Below are positions 52,592 through 61,142 of a stretch of 64,000 bases of DNA, piece after piece. Source of the stretch: Mangrovicoccus sp049603835 (GTDB lineage: Bacteria > Pseudomonadota > Alphaproteobacteria > Rhodobacterales > Rhodobacteraceae). The first letter of the stretch is position 1. Every line of letters starts with the position of its first letter. The notes under the pieces are model-generated. The model saw nothing but the letters and a program-made list of their open reading frames with translations. It made no database searches and had not been told where the DNA came from. The stretch lies in contig JBMYSZ010000007.1 in NCBI GenBank assembly GCA_049603835.1, positions 75,056 to 139,055 of the forward strand, in the 5' to 3' direction. The position numbers and the translations under genes are program-made.

Positions 52592-54352
52592 TTAGCAGTC
52601 TTCTAACGGGACCCGAAGCTCTTCTTGCGTCAGGCCTTCCGGCGGAGGCGCGACAAAACAAAAATCCGTTCTTTGGAAAACTGTTTTCGATATATCCGTA
52701 TCGGTCATAAATGCGCTGCGCAATTCCGCCAATCTCAAATCCGCATCGGTTAAATCCGTGGAAATCAAAGAGGCAAATTGCAAAGCAGCCCCTGTGAGAA
52801 CAGCGGAATTTAGATTGGATCCATAGAAATTCGCACCCGTTAAAACCGCGCTTTCAAAGACCGAATTTTGCATTTGGGCATAGGCAAAACGACCAGCAGG
52901 ATAGTCGGCATAATGATGGGTGCTGCCTTGAAGCAGGGCCTCAGCGAAAACCGCTCTTTCCCCACGTACATCCACAAATCGGGCGCCCTGCATCCGCGCA
53001 GCGGAAAAATCCACGCCGATCAGAACGGCATTGCTAAGATTGGCCATGCGCAAATCAGCGCCGGAAAAATTCCGCGCTGTCAGCGCACTAACTTGGCGGT
53101 CGCGCTCCACCCGCCAATCATTTAGAAATTGCCGCGTTTCCGCCTCGAAAAAGATCTGGCAAATCTCGGCCAGAGTGAGACTTTGTTCGATGACATCAAT
53201 CCGATCTGGATTTTGCGTACACCAGGTGAAGCGGGCGCCTTTTATCCTATTGGAAACACGGCCATAAGCGTCGCTGGGACCGGCCAGGGGCTCTGGCAGA
53301 TCGCGATTGCGCCACCAGCTGCGATAAAACGCATCCTGGGCTTGGGCATGGTCTTTCCAATCGCGGGGCAAATCAGCAAAATCGATCCCGCTTAGATTGG
53401 CAGGATACAGCAGCGCAGGAACCCAAATTCCGGCCCAGGGATACTTATTTTCGGGCTTGGCGCAGTTTTCCAAAACCTGCGGAAAGGTTTCTGGGACAAA
53501 GATCCCATATTGCGCACAAAACTGCGCGCTGCCCAAACGGTTATGATCCAATTTTGGCAAGCCGAGCCAAGCCAGGCGAATAGGCTGGGGGTCATCGTTC
53601 AAACGCGCCACGATGTTTTCGCCGTAAACAAACTCATCGAGTTTGCGGGCATAGTGATCAAGTGTGCCTTCGGTGGTGAGCCAACCAAAGGCCAAAATCG
53701 CGACAGACGCGGCACTAAGGGCAGGTTTGGTGAGCCAACGGGGCAGGCTGGGCGTCAGGGGGCGCAGCCGGTCATGCATTTCCTCGGCGCTACGACGCGC
53801 GGCATAGATCGAAATCACAAGCGGCAGGCCGCAGCCGAAAATTGTCAAAAGCTCATTATGCGCAGGCATGGAGCGAATGAAAAAGCCTAGCAAGATCAGC
53901 GGCGTGGCCCAAAAAGTCAAAACCCGCGTGACAAAGAAGGCCAGCCAAGCAATGGGCGGTGTATCCCCCAAAGCCCCATCATCCCGTCGATAAAGCGCAT
54001 ATTCGCTGACCAGCCAGGGGGAAATCGCATCTGAGAGCGGGCGGTTATCGTGACGCGGCGGCGCCTCATAGGGGGACAGGGCGCGCCAACTGCGGATCAG
54101 ATTAATATGGAGATAGGTGGAAAAAGACGCAGCCAGCACCGGGGCAAAGGTAAAAAACATCACTGTGGGGATTTCCACCCCAATCAGGGGCAGGCTGGTT
54201 TGCCGTTCTGTCAGGAAAAAATCCGCATCCACCACCCCCAATAGCGTCACCCCGATAAAGGCGAGAAAAGCCAAAAGCCCGAACCAAACACTGCGCCCGG
54301 CTTTGGTCAGCTCGTTGATGCGGTCGATATTGGCGACAGGGGGGTGTGACAT
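52592..54352 (-). CDS. membrane protein with pentapeptide repeats
   Basis: A 586-residue protein with four hydrophobic segments in the first half (about 22-42, 60-80, 140-160, 170-185) and another near 215-235. A soluble region follows, then C-terminal pentapeptide repeats (about 430-560; e.g. FSGADLRMANLSNAVLIGVDF, ALQFASLISTDLTDADLRLAEL) ending in a short acidic tail. Pentapeptide repeats form a right-handed beta-helix, here presumably cytoplasmic. The role is unknown. It lies between serS and yajC, 72 bp upstream of serS on the same strand, and could share its transcript. Confidence 0.8.
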   Translation of the reverse strand: MSHPPVANIDRINELTKAGRSVWFGLLAFLAFIGVTLLGVVDADFFLTERQTSLPLIGVEIPTVMFFTFAPVLAASFSTYLHINLIRSWRALSPYEAPPRHDNRPLSDAISPWLVSEYALYRRDDGALGDTPPIAWLAFFVTRVLTFWATPLILLGFFIRSMPAHNELLTIFGCGLPLVISIYAARRSAEEMHDRLRPLTPSLPRWLTKPALSAASVAILAFGWLTTEGTLDHYARKLDEFVYGENIVARLNDDPQPIRLAWLGLPKLDHNRLGSAQFCAQYGIFVPETFPQVLENCAKPENKYPWAGIWVPALLYPANLSGIDFADLPRDWKDHAQAQDAFYRSWWRNRDLPEPLAGPSDAYGRVSNRIKGARFTWCTQNPDRIDVIEQSLTLAEICQIFFEAETRQFLNDWRVERDRQVSALTARNFSGADLRMANLSNAVLIGVDFSAARMQGARFVDVRGERAVFAEALLQGSTHHYADYPAGRFAYAQMQNSVFESAVLTGANFYGSNLNSAVLTGAALQFASLISTDLTDADLRLAELRSAFMTDTDISKTVFQRTDFCFVAPPPEGLTQEELRVPLEDC

Positions 54353-54535
54353 GCGGTGGCTCTCCTTGCCGTGACGCTAGCGAGCCCTGGGGCTGCTCTC
54401 AAGTGGGGCAAACCGGTCATTGGCGTTCGACAGGGTGTTCCAGCGGTTTTGGGCTCTCTGAGCCTCTTGCCATTCCCAAAGCCCCCCCATAGGGTGCGCG
54501 CCACATCGGACAGGCTCCGAAAGAAGGGACCATTT

Positions 54536-54862
54536 ATGTTTGCAACGCCTGCTTACGCACAAGCCGGTGGCGACTCCGCGAGCGCCATCACCCAGTTCAT
54601 TCCATTTATCTTGGTCTTCGCGATCATGTATTTTCTGCTGATCCGCCCGCAGCAGAAAAAGGTGAAAGAACATCAGAAAATGGTCCAAGCGCTGCGCCGT
54701 GGCGATCAGCTGGTGACCCAAGGCGGTGTGATCGGCAAAGTGACCAAGGTCAAAGACGATGCTGACGAGCTGGAAGTGGAAATCGCCGAAGGTGTGAAAG
54801 TACGTGTTGTGCGCTCGACGGTTTCTCAAGTTCTTTCCAAAACCGAACCTGCGGATAGCTAA
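54536..54862 (+). CDS. yajC: preprotein translocase accessory subunit YajC
   Basis: A 108-residue single-span protein: MFATPAYAQAGG, membrane segment ITQFIPFILVFAIMYFLLIRP, then the conserved QQKKVKEHQKMVQALRRGD and TQGGVIGKV. ATG 54536 has AAGGGA 6-7 nt upstream; the longer frame to 54356 is rejected. It forms the SecDF-YajC complex with the next two genes. Confidence 0.95.
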   Translation: MFATPAYAQAGGDSASAITQFIPFILVFAIMYFLLIRPQQKKVKEHQKMVQALRRGDQLVTQGGVIGKVTKVKDDADELEVEIAEGVKVRVVRSTVSQVLSKTEPADS

Positions 54863-54865
54863 GCT

Positions 54866-56530
54866 GTGTTACAAATCGCGCTGACCAAACGGGTCCTAAT
54901 TTGGGGGCTCGTGGTGTTGGGATTGGCTTTTGCCATGCCCAACCTGTTTTATAGCCGGGTAGAGACCCATCGAGATGCGGTAAGGGCGATCCAAGCCGCA
55001 GGTGTCGAGACAGAGGCTCTGCGCGATGAAGCCGGGCAATGGCCAAGCTGGCTGCCCGCGACCCTGGTTAATCTGGGGCTCGATCTGAGAGGCGGGGCGC
55101 ATATCCTGGCCGAAGTGCAGGTCGAAGATGTTTATGCGGATCGGATGAATAATCTCTGGCCCGAGCTGCGCAATGCGCTGCGCGGAGAGCGGGCGCAAAT
55201 CGGCACGATCCGCCGCCAAGATAGCGCGCCCGACGAGCTGCGCGTGCGGATTAGCCGGCCGGAAAATATTGCGGTGGCTTTGTCCACGGCGCGGGATCTG
55301 GCGCGGCCCACGGTCAATGCGATCGGGGTGCAAAGCGTCGATATTGAAGTGACCACAGATGGCCCGGATCTGGTAATCCGCCTGACCGAAGACGAACGCC
55401 TCAACACCGATACGCGCACCGTGCAACAAGCGGTTGAAGTGATCCGCCGCCGAGTGGACGAAGCCGGGACGCGCGAACCCAATATCCAACGCCAAGGCGA
55501 TGATCGGATCTTGATCCAGGTGCCTGGTCTTGGCTCTGCCCAAGAACTGAAAGATCTGATCGGCACCACGGCGGCGCTGACTTTTCAGGGGGTGGTGACG
55601 GTCACCTCTAATCCAGACCAACAGGTTGGCCCAGGCGAGCAACTAAGCCCGTCTTTGGACGAGCCCGGCAGATTCTATGTGCTAGAGCGCCAAGTTGTCG
55701 TCAGCGGCGAAGAGCTGGTAGATGCGCAACCCGTGCTAGACCAAAATGGTCGCCCAGCGGTGAATTTCCGCTTCAACCCAACTGGCGCGCGGAAATTTGG
55801 CGAATATACCGCTAATCACGTAGGCGCGCCTTTCGCGATTGTGCTGGATAATGAAGTGATCAGTGCTCCGGTAATCAACGAAGCGATCCCAGGCGGCGCG
55901 GGCATCATTACCGGCAATTTCAACACAGAAGAATCCGCCCAGCTGGCCATTTTGCTGCGCGCCGGGGCTCTACCAGCCGAGCTGACCTTCCTCGAAGAAC
56001 GGACCATCGGCCCGGAACTTGGCGCTGACAGTATCAAAGCCGGGCAGGTGGCTTGTGCCGTGGCCTTTGTGGCGGTGCTGGTGTTTATGGCGCTTAGCTA
56101 TGGCACTTTCGGTCTTTTTGCCAATATCGCTCTGATCCTAAATGTCGGGATGATTTTTGGGCTCTTGTCCCTGATCGGGGCAACTTTGACCCTGCCAGGC
56201 ATTGCAGGCATCGTTTTGACCATCGGTATGGCGGTGGATGCGAATGTGCTGGTCTTCGAGCGGATCCGCGAAGAGCTTAAGACCGCCAAAGGCCCGGCCC
56301 GCGCCATCGAGCTGGGCTATGAACGAGCATTGTCGGCGATTTTGGACGCCAATGTCACCACCTTCCTCACGGCTGTGATCCTGTTCATGATGGGCTCTGG
56401 CCCGGTGCGGGGCTTTGCGGTGACTTTGGGTCTTGGGATCCTCACCTCTGTCTTTACCGCCATCTATGTGACGCGTCTAATAATCGTCATCTGGTTTGAG
56501 CGGAAACGCCCAAAAACCCTGGAGGTCTAA
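54866..56530 (+). CDS. secD: protein translocase subunit SecD
   Basis: A 554-residue six-span membrane protein beginning at GTG 54866, 3 bp after yajC. The periplasmic P1 domain contains NLGLDLRGGAHILAEV. The C-terminal RND-like half has GIAGIVLTIGMAVDANVLVFERIREE. SecDF uses the proton gradient to complete protein export. Confidence 0.97.
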   Translation: MLQIALTKRVLIWGLVVLGLAFAMPNLFYSRVETHRDAVRAIQAAGVETEALRDEAGQWPSWLPATLVNLGLDLRGGAHILAEVQVEDVYADRMNNLWPELRNALRGERAQIGTIRRQDSAPDELRVRISRPENIAVALSTARDLARPTVNAIGVQSVDIEVTTDGPDLVIRLTEDERLNTDTRTVQQAVEVIRRRVDEAGTREPNIQRQGDDRILIQVPGLGSAQELKDLIGTTAALTFQGVVTVTSNPDQQVGPGEQLSPSLDEPGRFYVLERQVVVSGEELVDAQPVLDQNGRPAVNFRFNPTGARKFGEYTANHVGAPFAIVLDNEVISAPVINEAIPGGAGIITGNFNTEESAQLAILLRAGALPAELTFLEERTIGPELGADSIKAGQVACAVAFVAVLVFMALSYGTFGLFANIALILNVGMIFGLLSLIGATLTLPGIAGIVLTIGMAVDANVLVFERIREELKTAKGPARAIELGYERALSAILDANVTTFLTAVILFMMGSGPVRGFAVTLGLGILTSVFTAIYVTRLIIVIWFERKRPKTLEV

Positions 56531-56533
56531 GCG

Positions 56534-57511
56534 ATGCGACTAAAACTAGTACCTTCAGAGACCTCCTGGGATTTCTTCAAGCTCTCGCCGATTACCTTCG
56601 GTATCTCAGCTATTGGGTTCATTGCCTCGATCGCGCTGTTTTTTGTGATGGGTCTGAATTTCGGGATCGATTTCCGAGGCGGCACCACCATTCGGACTGA
56701 ATCCGTCAATGCGGTGGATGTTGGGGCCTATCGCGATGTGCTGGCGCCGCTGGGCCTCGGCGATGTGTCGATTACCGAAGTCTTCGACCCTTCCTTTGAT
56801 GATGATGAAAATGTTGCCCAAATCCGGATCGAGGCGCAAAGCGAGGCCGAGGATGCCTCGGTTGCCACAGCCACAATCCAAGCGGTGGAAGCAGCCCTGA
56901 AATCCATCGACCCGGAAATCACCTTCCCCAGTGTCGAAAGCGTCGGTCCGAAAGTGTCCGGCGAGCTGGTGCAAAGCGCGGTCATCGCTGTTTGCTTGGC
57001 CATTGGCGCGGTGCTTTTCTATATTTGGCTGCGTTTTGAATGGCAGTTTTCCGTGGGGGCTGTCACAGCTTTGGTGCATGATGTTGCCCTGACCATCGGG
57101 ATTTTCAGCCTGTTGCAGATCAAATTCGATCTGGCGATCATCGCGGCGCTTCTGACTATTGTGGGCTATTCGCTTAATGACACGGTGGTTGTGTTCGACC
57201 GGGTGCGCGAAAATCTTCAGAAATACAAACAGCGGCCATTGAAAGAGGTTCTGAATATCTCGATCAACGAAACTCTGAGCCGGACGGTGATGACCTCGGT
57301 CACGACTTTGCTGGCTTTGATCAGCTTGTTTGTTCTGGGCGGCGATGTGATCCGCGGCTTTGTTTTCGCGATGATCTGGGGCGTTGTGATCGGTACATAT
57401 TCCTCGGTTTTTGTGGCCTCTGCCGTGCTGCTGCGCCTTGGGGTCAAGCGCGACTGGTCGAAGAAATCCGATGGCCGCGCCGGCACGAAATTCGCCGATA
57501 TCGACGCTTAG
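56534..57511 (+). CDS. secF: protein translocase subunit SecF
   Basis: A 325-residue six-span partner of SecD, with FGIDFRGGTTIRTE, IVGYSLNDTVVVFDRVREN and NETLSRTVMTSVTTLLAL. GGAGG lies 8 bp before ATG 56534. It is the end of the yajC-secD-secF operon. Confidence 0.97.
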   Translation: MRLKLVPSETSWDFFKLSPITFGISAIGFIASIALFFVMGLNFGIDFRGGTTIRTESVNAVDVGAYRDVLAPLGLGDVSITEVFDPSFDDDENVAQIRIEAQSEAEDASVATATIQAVEAALKSIDPEITFPSVESVGPKVSGELVQSAVIAVCLAIGAVLFYIWLRFEWQFSVGAVTALVHDVALTIGIFSLLQIKFDLAIIAALLTIVGYSLNDTVVVFDRVRENLQKYKQRPLKEVLNISINETLSRTVMTSVTTLLALISLFVLGGDVIRGFVFAMIWGVVIGTYSSVFVASAVLLRLGVKRDWSKKSDGRAGTKFADIDA

Positions 57512-57541
57512 CCCATTAAGACTATGTTAATGCCGGTGCCC

Positions 57542-57584
57542 GGTGACTCTGGGCGCGGCAATCTTTGGCAGCGCCTGGGTCACC
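57542..57584 (+). terminator. two-tier hairpin after secF
   Basis: GGTGAC pairs with GTCACC (57542-57547, 57579-57584), enclosing GGCGC/GCGCC (57552-57556, 57571-57575). With no T-run, this may be the secF 3' end or part of the mgtE leader. No magnesium riboswitch core was recognised. Confidence 0.4.
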
Positions 57585-57637
57585 TTAGTGTCATAGACCG
57601 GCTTTAGCCCGTGTCTGTAATTGGTAAGGAATGCGCC

Positions 57638-59062
57638 ATGGCCCATGCTGAAAATGATCCGGCGATCGACTATCCGCAGCTGATCTGGCGCGAAGAAAGC
57701 TCGGACGAAGCGCGGGCCAGTAATGCAGCGACGGTCGCCGCGATTGATCAGATGATCAAGCTTGGTCATCGGGGCGCTGTGACCGATGCGATGGAAAGCT
57801 GGGCGCCGGGTGATGTGCTGTCTTGTTTTGTGCGGCTGCGGACCAAACGGGCGCAAAAGCTGCTGGGGTGGATGTCCGATGAATTCGCTTTGGGCGTTCT
57901 GAACGAAGTCGATCCGCATTTTTACCGCGTGCTGGCCGAAGACACGACCAAGACGAAATTCCGCAAGCTCATGGACCGGCTGCCGCGCCATAAGGTCATG
58001 GATATGCTGACCGAGCTGCCTAGCGCATATGTGGATGAGCTGCTGACCGACCATCCCCAGGAAAGCATTCTGCGCTCGGCCTTGGCAGAGGTCGATAGCG
58101 CCGAAGCCGCCATGCGCCAAGGGGCGGTGGTGATCCCGCTGAGCTGGACTATTCGCGATGTGGTACATGATATTCGGCGCCGCAATCATGTGATCACAAA
58201 AATCGACGCTTTGCATGTGGTGGATGAGGCTGGGCGGCTTAGGGGCTATCTCAAGCTGCGTGATCTGATTTTGCAAAAGGGCGATCAGCGCGTGGGCGAT
58301 GTGGCCCGGCCCAATCCGCTGTCCGTTACGCGGGACACGGACCAAGAACATGTGCTGGCACTGGCCAAAGAGCGCGGCGAAAGCGTCATTGCCGTGGTGG
58401 ATCACGAAAACAAGCTTTTGGGGGCGATCACCGCCGAAGAGCTGGTGGAAATCGCCCAAGAAGAAGCCCATGAAGATATGCTGCTCATGGCCAGCGTATC
58501 GCCTGACTCCACGAGTTTCGACAGCCCGTTAGAGATCGTAAAACGTCGCTTGCCCTGGCTTCTGGTGGGGCTTGTCGGCGCGCTAATGACCGCCATTGTC
58601 GTGGGGTCTTACGAAGATACTCTGACCCAGGCGGCGATCTTGGCCAGTTTCATTCCCGTCGTCTCGGCGACAGCGGGCAATGCGTCGATGCAGGCCTCAA
58701 CGATTTCAATCCAAGCTCTGACCTCGGGCGCCACTTGGCATGGTGATTTTCTGCCCCGATTGGGCCGAGAGGTCATTGGCGCTGCGATTAATGGCGCAGT
58801 GATGGGGGTGGGGATCGGGCTATTGGTCTTTGCCGCCTCTTTCATGATCGAGATCGACCGCCCGCTAGCCTTGGTGGCGACTGTGGCGATTTCTCAGATC
58901 TTGGTGATCTTGATGGCCGGGACTGTGGGAACGCTGGTGCCATTCGTGCTGAAGGCGCTAAAATTTGACCCGGCTGTGGCCACGGGGATTTTCATTCTCA
59001 CCGTCAATGATGTGGCGGGTGTTCTGATCCTTTTTGCGGTGGCGATTAGTCTTTATCTTTAG
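57638..59062 (+). CDS. mgtE: magnesium transporter MgtE
   Basis: A 474-residue MgtE. The N-terminal helical superfamily domain (about 30-130; MDRLPRHKVMDMLTELPSA) is followed by paired CBS domains (about 140-265) and five membrane segments, with the pore motif FIPVVSATAGNASMQASTI. The N and CBS domains gate the channel on cytoplasmic Mg2+. ATG 57638 is preferred (AAGGA 7 nt upstream) over GTG 57611. Confidence 0.95.
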   Translation: MAHAENDPAIDYPQLIWREESSDEARASNAATVAAIDQMIKLGHRGAVTDAMESWAPGDVLSCFVRLRTKRAQKLLGWMSDEFALGVLNEVDPHFYRVLAEDTTKTKFRKLMDRLPRHKVMDMLTELPSAYVDELLTDHPQESILRSALAEVDSAEAAMRQGAVVIPLSWTIRDVVHDIRRRNHVITKIDALHVVDEAGRLRGYLKLRDLILQKGDQRVGDVARPNPLSVTRDTDQEHVLALAKERGESVIAVVDHENKLLGAITAEELVEIAQEEAHEDMLLMASVSPDSTSFDSPLEIVKRRLPWLLVGLVGALMTAIVVGSYEDTLTQAAILASFIPVVSATAGNASMQASTISIQALTSGATWHGDFLPRLGREVIGAAINGAVMGVGIGLLVFAASFMIEIDRPLALVATVAISQILVILMAGTVGTLVPFVLKALKFDPAVATGIFILTVNDVAGVLILFAVAISLYL

Positions 59063-59068
59063 CGGGCT

Positions 59069-59428
59069 CTAGGATTTCGGGGCAGGCGGGCGGACCAACT
59101 CATCCAACATGGGGGAAAGATCCTCCACCTGTTCGGCGATCACATGGGTGATGCCTGACTCCCGCTGGATCCGGCCAGTGACGCGCAAAAGCCGCCCGGC
59201 GATCACAGCGCGCCGAAATTCTTCATAGATCTTGCGCCAGACGATCACATTCACCACACCGGTTTCGTCCTCTAAGGTCACAAAGATCACGCCTTTGGCC
59301 GTGCCGGGCCGCTGTCGCACCAGCACAAGCCCAGACACCGCCACCCGCGCCCCATTGGGCGGGCGGTCCAGCCAAGCGGCAGGCAAAGAGCTAGGCGGTC
59401 GTGGCCAAGGCGGGGGTCCAGAGTGCAT
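59069..59428 (-). CDS. truncated DnaE2 (ImuC) C-terminal OB-fold remnant or stand-alone OB protein
   Basis: A 119-residue protein. From residue about 27 it matches the C-terminal OB domain of the error-prone polymerase DnaE2: VSGLVLVRQRPGTAKGVIF, LEDETGVVNVIVW and LLRVTGRIQRE...HVIAEQVEDLS. Everything else of DnaE2 (PHP, palm, fingers, over 900 residues) is missing, and no continuation exists upstream. The first 26 residues are Pro-rich and unlike DnaE2. The ATG at 59428 is only 2 bp from a perfect SOS box, so any transcript would be nearly leaderless. This may be a deletion remnant of an imuA-imuB-dnaE2 cassette or a repurposed OB protein. Convergent with mgtE (6 bp). Confidence 0.8.
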   Translation of the reverse strand: MHSGPPPWPRPPSSLPAAWLDRPPNGARVAVSGLVLVRQRPGTAKGVIFVTLEDETGVVNVIVWRKIYEEFRRAVIAGRLLRVTGRIQRESGITHVIAEQVEDLSPMLDELVRPPAPKS

Positions 59429-59430
59429 AG

Positions 59431-59445
59431 GAACGAAATTAGAAC
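59431..59445 (-). promoter_or_regulatory. SOS (LexA) box, alphaproteobacterial type
   Basis: GAAC-N7-GAAC exactly (GAACGAAATTAGAAC), i.e. GTTC-N7-GTTC on the minus strand, the established LexA site of Alphaproteobacteria. It lies 2 bp upstream of the DnaE2-remnant ATG, with a possible -35 TTGCAG about 16 bp before TAATTT on that strand. The divergent ferredoxin gene starts 103 bp away. Confidence 0.8.
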
Positions 59446-59547
59446 ATTTTTAATCCGCTGCAAGGTCTGGCATTAAGGCGAGAGCTGTCCTAGATAGCGC
59501 GAGAGCAAGCTAAATCGCGCAGCACGCATAAAAGAGGACAATCCGAT

Positions 59548-59871
59548 ATGCCCAAAATTACTTTCGTCGAACATAACGGCACGGAACATGTGGTGGAGGT
59601 CGCCACGGGTCTTACGGTTATGGAAGCGGCGCGGGACAATAATGTTCCGGGGATCGATGCTGATTGCGGTGGCGCCTGCGCTTGTTCTACCTGCCATGGC
59701 TATATTGACGAGGCTTGGGTCAATAAAGTGCCCAAGATCGAAACCATGGAAGAAGACATGCTGGATTTCGCCTTTGAGCCGAAGCCGGGCATTTCCCGCC
59801 TGACCTGCCAGATCAAAGTTTCCCCGGCCTTGGATGGGCTTGTGGTGAAACTGCCGGAAAAACAGATCTAA
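59548..59871 (+). CDS. adrenodoxin-type [2Fe-2S] ferredoxin
   Basis: A 107-residue ferredoxin with cluster ligands C40, C46, C49 (CGGACACSTC) and C87, the adrenodoxin/FdVI pattern used for Fe-S assembly or P450 electron supply. Typical features: MPKITFVEHNGTEHVVEV at the start and SRLTCQIKVSPALDGLVVKLP at the end. AAAGAGG precedes ATG 59548. The next gene starts 3 bp after the stop. Confidence 0.94.
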   Translation: MPKITFVEHNGTEHVVEVATGLTVMEAARDNNVPGIDADCGGACACSTCHGYIDEAWVNKVPKIETMEEDMLDFAFEPKPGISRLTCQIKVSPALDGLVVKLPEKQI

Positions 59872-59874
59872 TTC

Positions 59875-60609
59875 ATGCGCTGGTGGCTGGCAGCGGGGCT
59901 GACGCTTTGGGCGGGATGTCTGAGCGCGGCGGAAATTGTCAGTGCCCGCTATCTGGGCGAAACCAGCCGCTATCCCCATGGCGCGCTTGGGGATGATATC
60001 GAATATACCACCCTAGAAGTCACCCTAAGCGATGGGCGGCGGCTGTCAGCGGAATGGCCGGCGGGCATGGTATTTGAGGACACGGCGCCGCGCCTTGGCG
60101 ATATCACCGAAGATCCGGGGCCAGAGCTGGTCACTATCGAAAGCAGCGCCAGTCACGGGGCGCGTTTGGCCATTTGGGGGCTGCGCGACGGGGCCTTACA
60201 ACCGCTGGTGACCGGGCCCTTCATTGGCCAAAGCTTTCGCTGGCTTGCGCCTGTGGCTTGGCAGGATCTGGACGGCGATGGTTCGGTGGAAATTGCCTGG
60301 ATCGACCGGCCGCATTTGGCAAAGACCCTCAGGATTTGGCAGATAGACGGCGACGGGCTGCGAGAAATGGCGCAGATGTCCGATCTGACCAATCATCGAT
60401 ATGGCGAAACCCAGATCTCGGGCGGTGTCCGCGATTGCGGGCAGGGGCCGGAAATGATCCTTGCCAATGGCAATTGGTCCCAACTTATTGCAGTGCGCTA
60501 TAATCAAGGACAATTGCAGCGGCGGGTATTGCCGACAAATCCCGGTCCAAAACCGCTGACAGCCGCAATGACAGCGGCGCTTTCTTGCGAATTGGGCGCA
60601 AAAGATTAA
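59875..60609 (+). CDS. exported VCBS/FG-GAP-like protein
   Basis: A 244-residue exported protein with signal peptide (MRWWLAAGLTLWAGCLSA). The mature part has propeller-like repeats including a calcium-binding DLDGDGSVEIAWID. It starts 3 bp after the ferredoxin gene, so it is likely co-transcribed, though no functional link is evident. The same gene pair occurs in other Rhodobacterales as far as I recall. Role unknown. Confidence 0.75.
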   Translation: MRWWLAAGLTLWAGCLSAAEIVSARYLGETSRYPHGALGDDIEYTTLEVTLSDGRRLSAEWPAGMVFEDTAPRLGDITEDPGPELVTIESSASHGARLAIWGLRDGALQPLVTGPFIGQSFRWLAPVAWQDLDGDGSVEIAWIDRPHLAKTLRIWQIDGDGLREMAQMSDLTNHRYGETQISGGVRDCGQGPEMILANGNWSQLIAVRYNQGQLQRRVLPTNPGPKPLTAAMTAALSCELGAKD

Positions 60610-60737
60610 CCCTGCGCAAAATTGCCCCTTCACCGATGGCCCTCAAACAGGCTATAGGGACTTCGAAATTTCGCACCAAATTTCACCTAACTTGTTGCAA
60701 ATCGCCGATCGTCACTTCTGACCTAACGGATATTTAC

Positions 60738-61142
60738 ATGTTGAGATCTGCCGCCTTTCTCTTTGCCACGATACTCGCACTGCCTGCTATGGCTGGCGAA
60801 AAGCGTCCGATCACTGCCGCTCAGTTCGAAGCCTATGTCCAAGGCCGGACCCTGACTTATGCGGAAAATGGTGAAGTTTACGGGATCGAGCAATATCTAC
60901 CCGGTCGGCGTGTCGTCTGGTCATTTTTGAATGACGACTGTGTCGAAGGGGTTTGGTATGAATCCGAAGGGCAAATTTGCTTTCTCTATCAAGGGGATGT
61001 GGGCGAGCAATGCTGGCAGTTTTATGCCAGCGAAAATGGTCTTGGCGCCCTGACCGATGGCGATGATGACAGCCTGTTCCTGTATGAGGTGCAGCACAGC
61101 TCGCAAAATATGACCTGCCCAGGCCCTATGGTCGGGGTCTAA
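60738..61142 (+). CDS. small secreted protein, unknown function
   Basis: A 134-residue protein with signal peptide (LRSAAFLFATILALPAMA, then GEKRPITAAQFEAYVQG). It contains four Cys (in NDDCVEG, GQICFLY, GEQCWQFY, NMTCPG), likely two disulphides. The start ATG 60738 is chosen for the signal peptide; the longer frame from 60585 overlaps the previous gene. The ribosome site is weak. Its stop overlaps the convergent xseA stop by 3 bp. Confidence 0.72.
   Translation: MLRSAAFLFATILALPAMAGEKRPITAAQFEAYVQGRTLTYAENGEVYGIEQYLPGRRVVWSFLNDDCVEGVWYESEGQICFLYQGDVGEQCWQFYASENGLGALTDGDDDSLFLYEVQHSSQNMTCPGPMVGV

Noticed and set aside
54356..54535. 60-residue N-terminal extension of YajC
   Set aside because: It would bury the typical YajC start MFATPAYAQ; a good ribosome site lies at the internal ATG 54536.
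57542..57637. Magnesium riboswitch (M-box) before mgtE
   Set aside because: There is a hairpin but no M-box core, and the leader before mgtE is too short.
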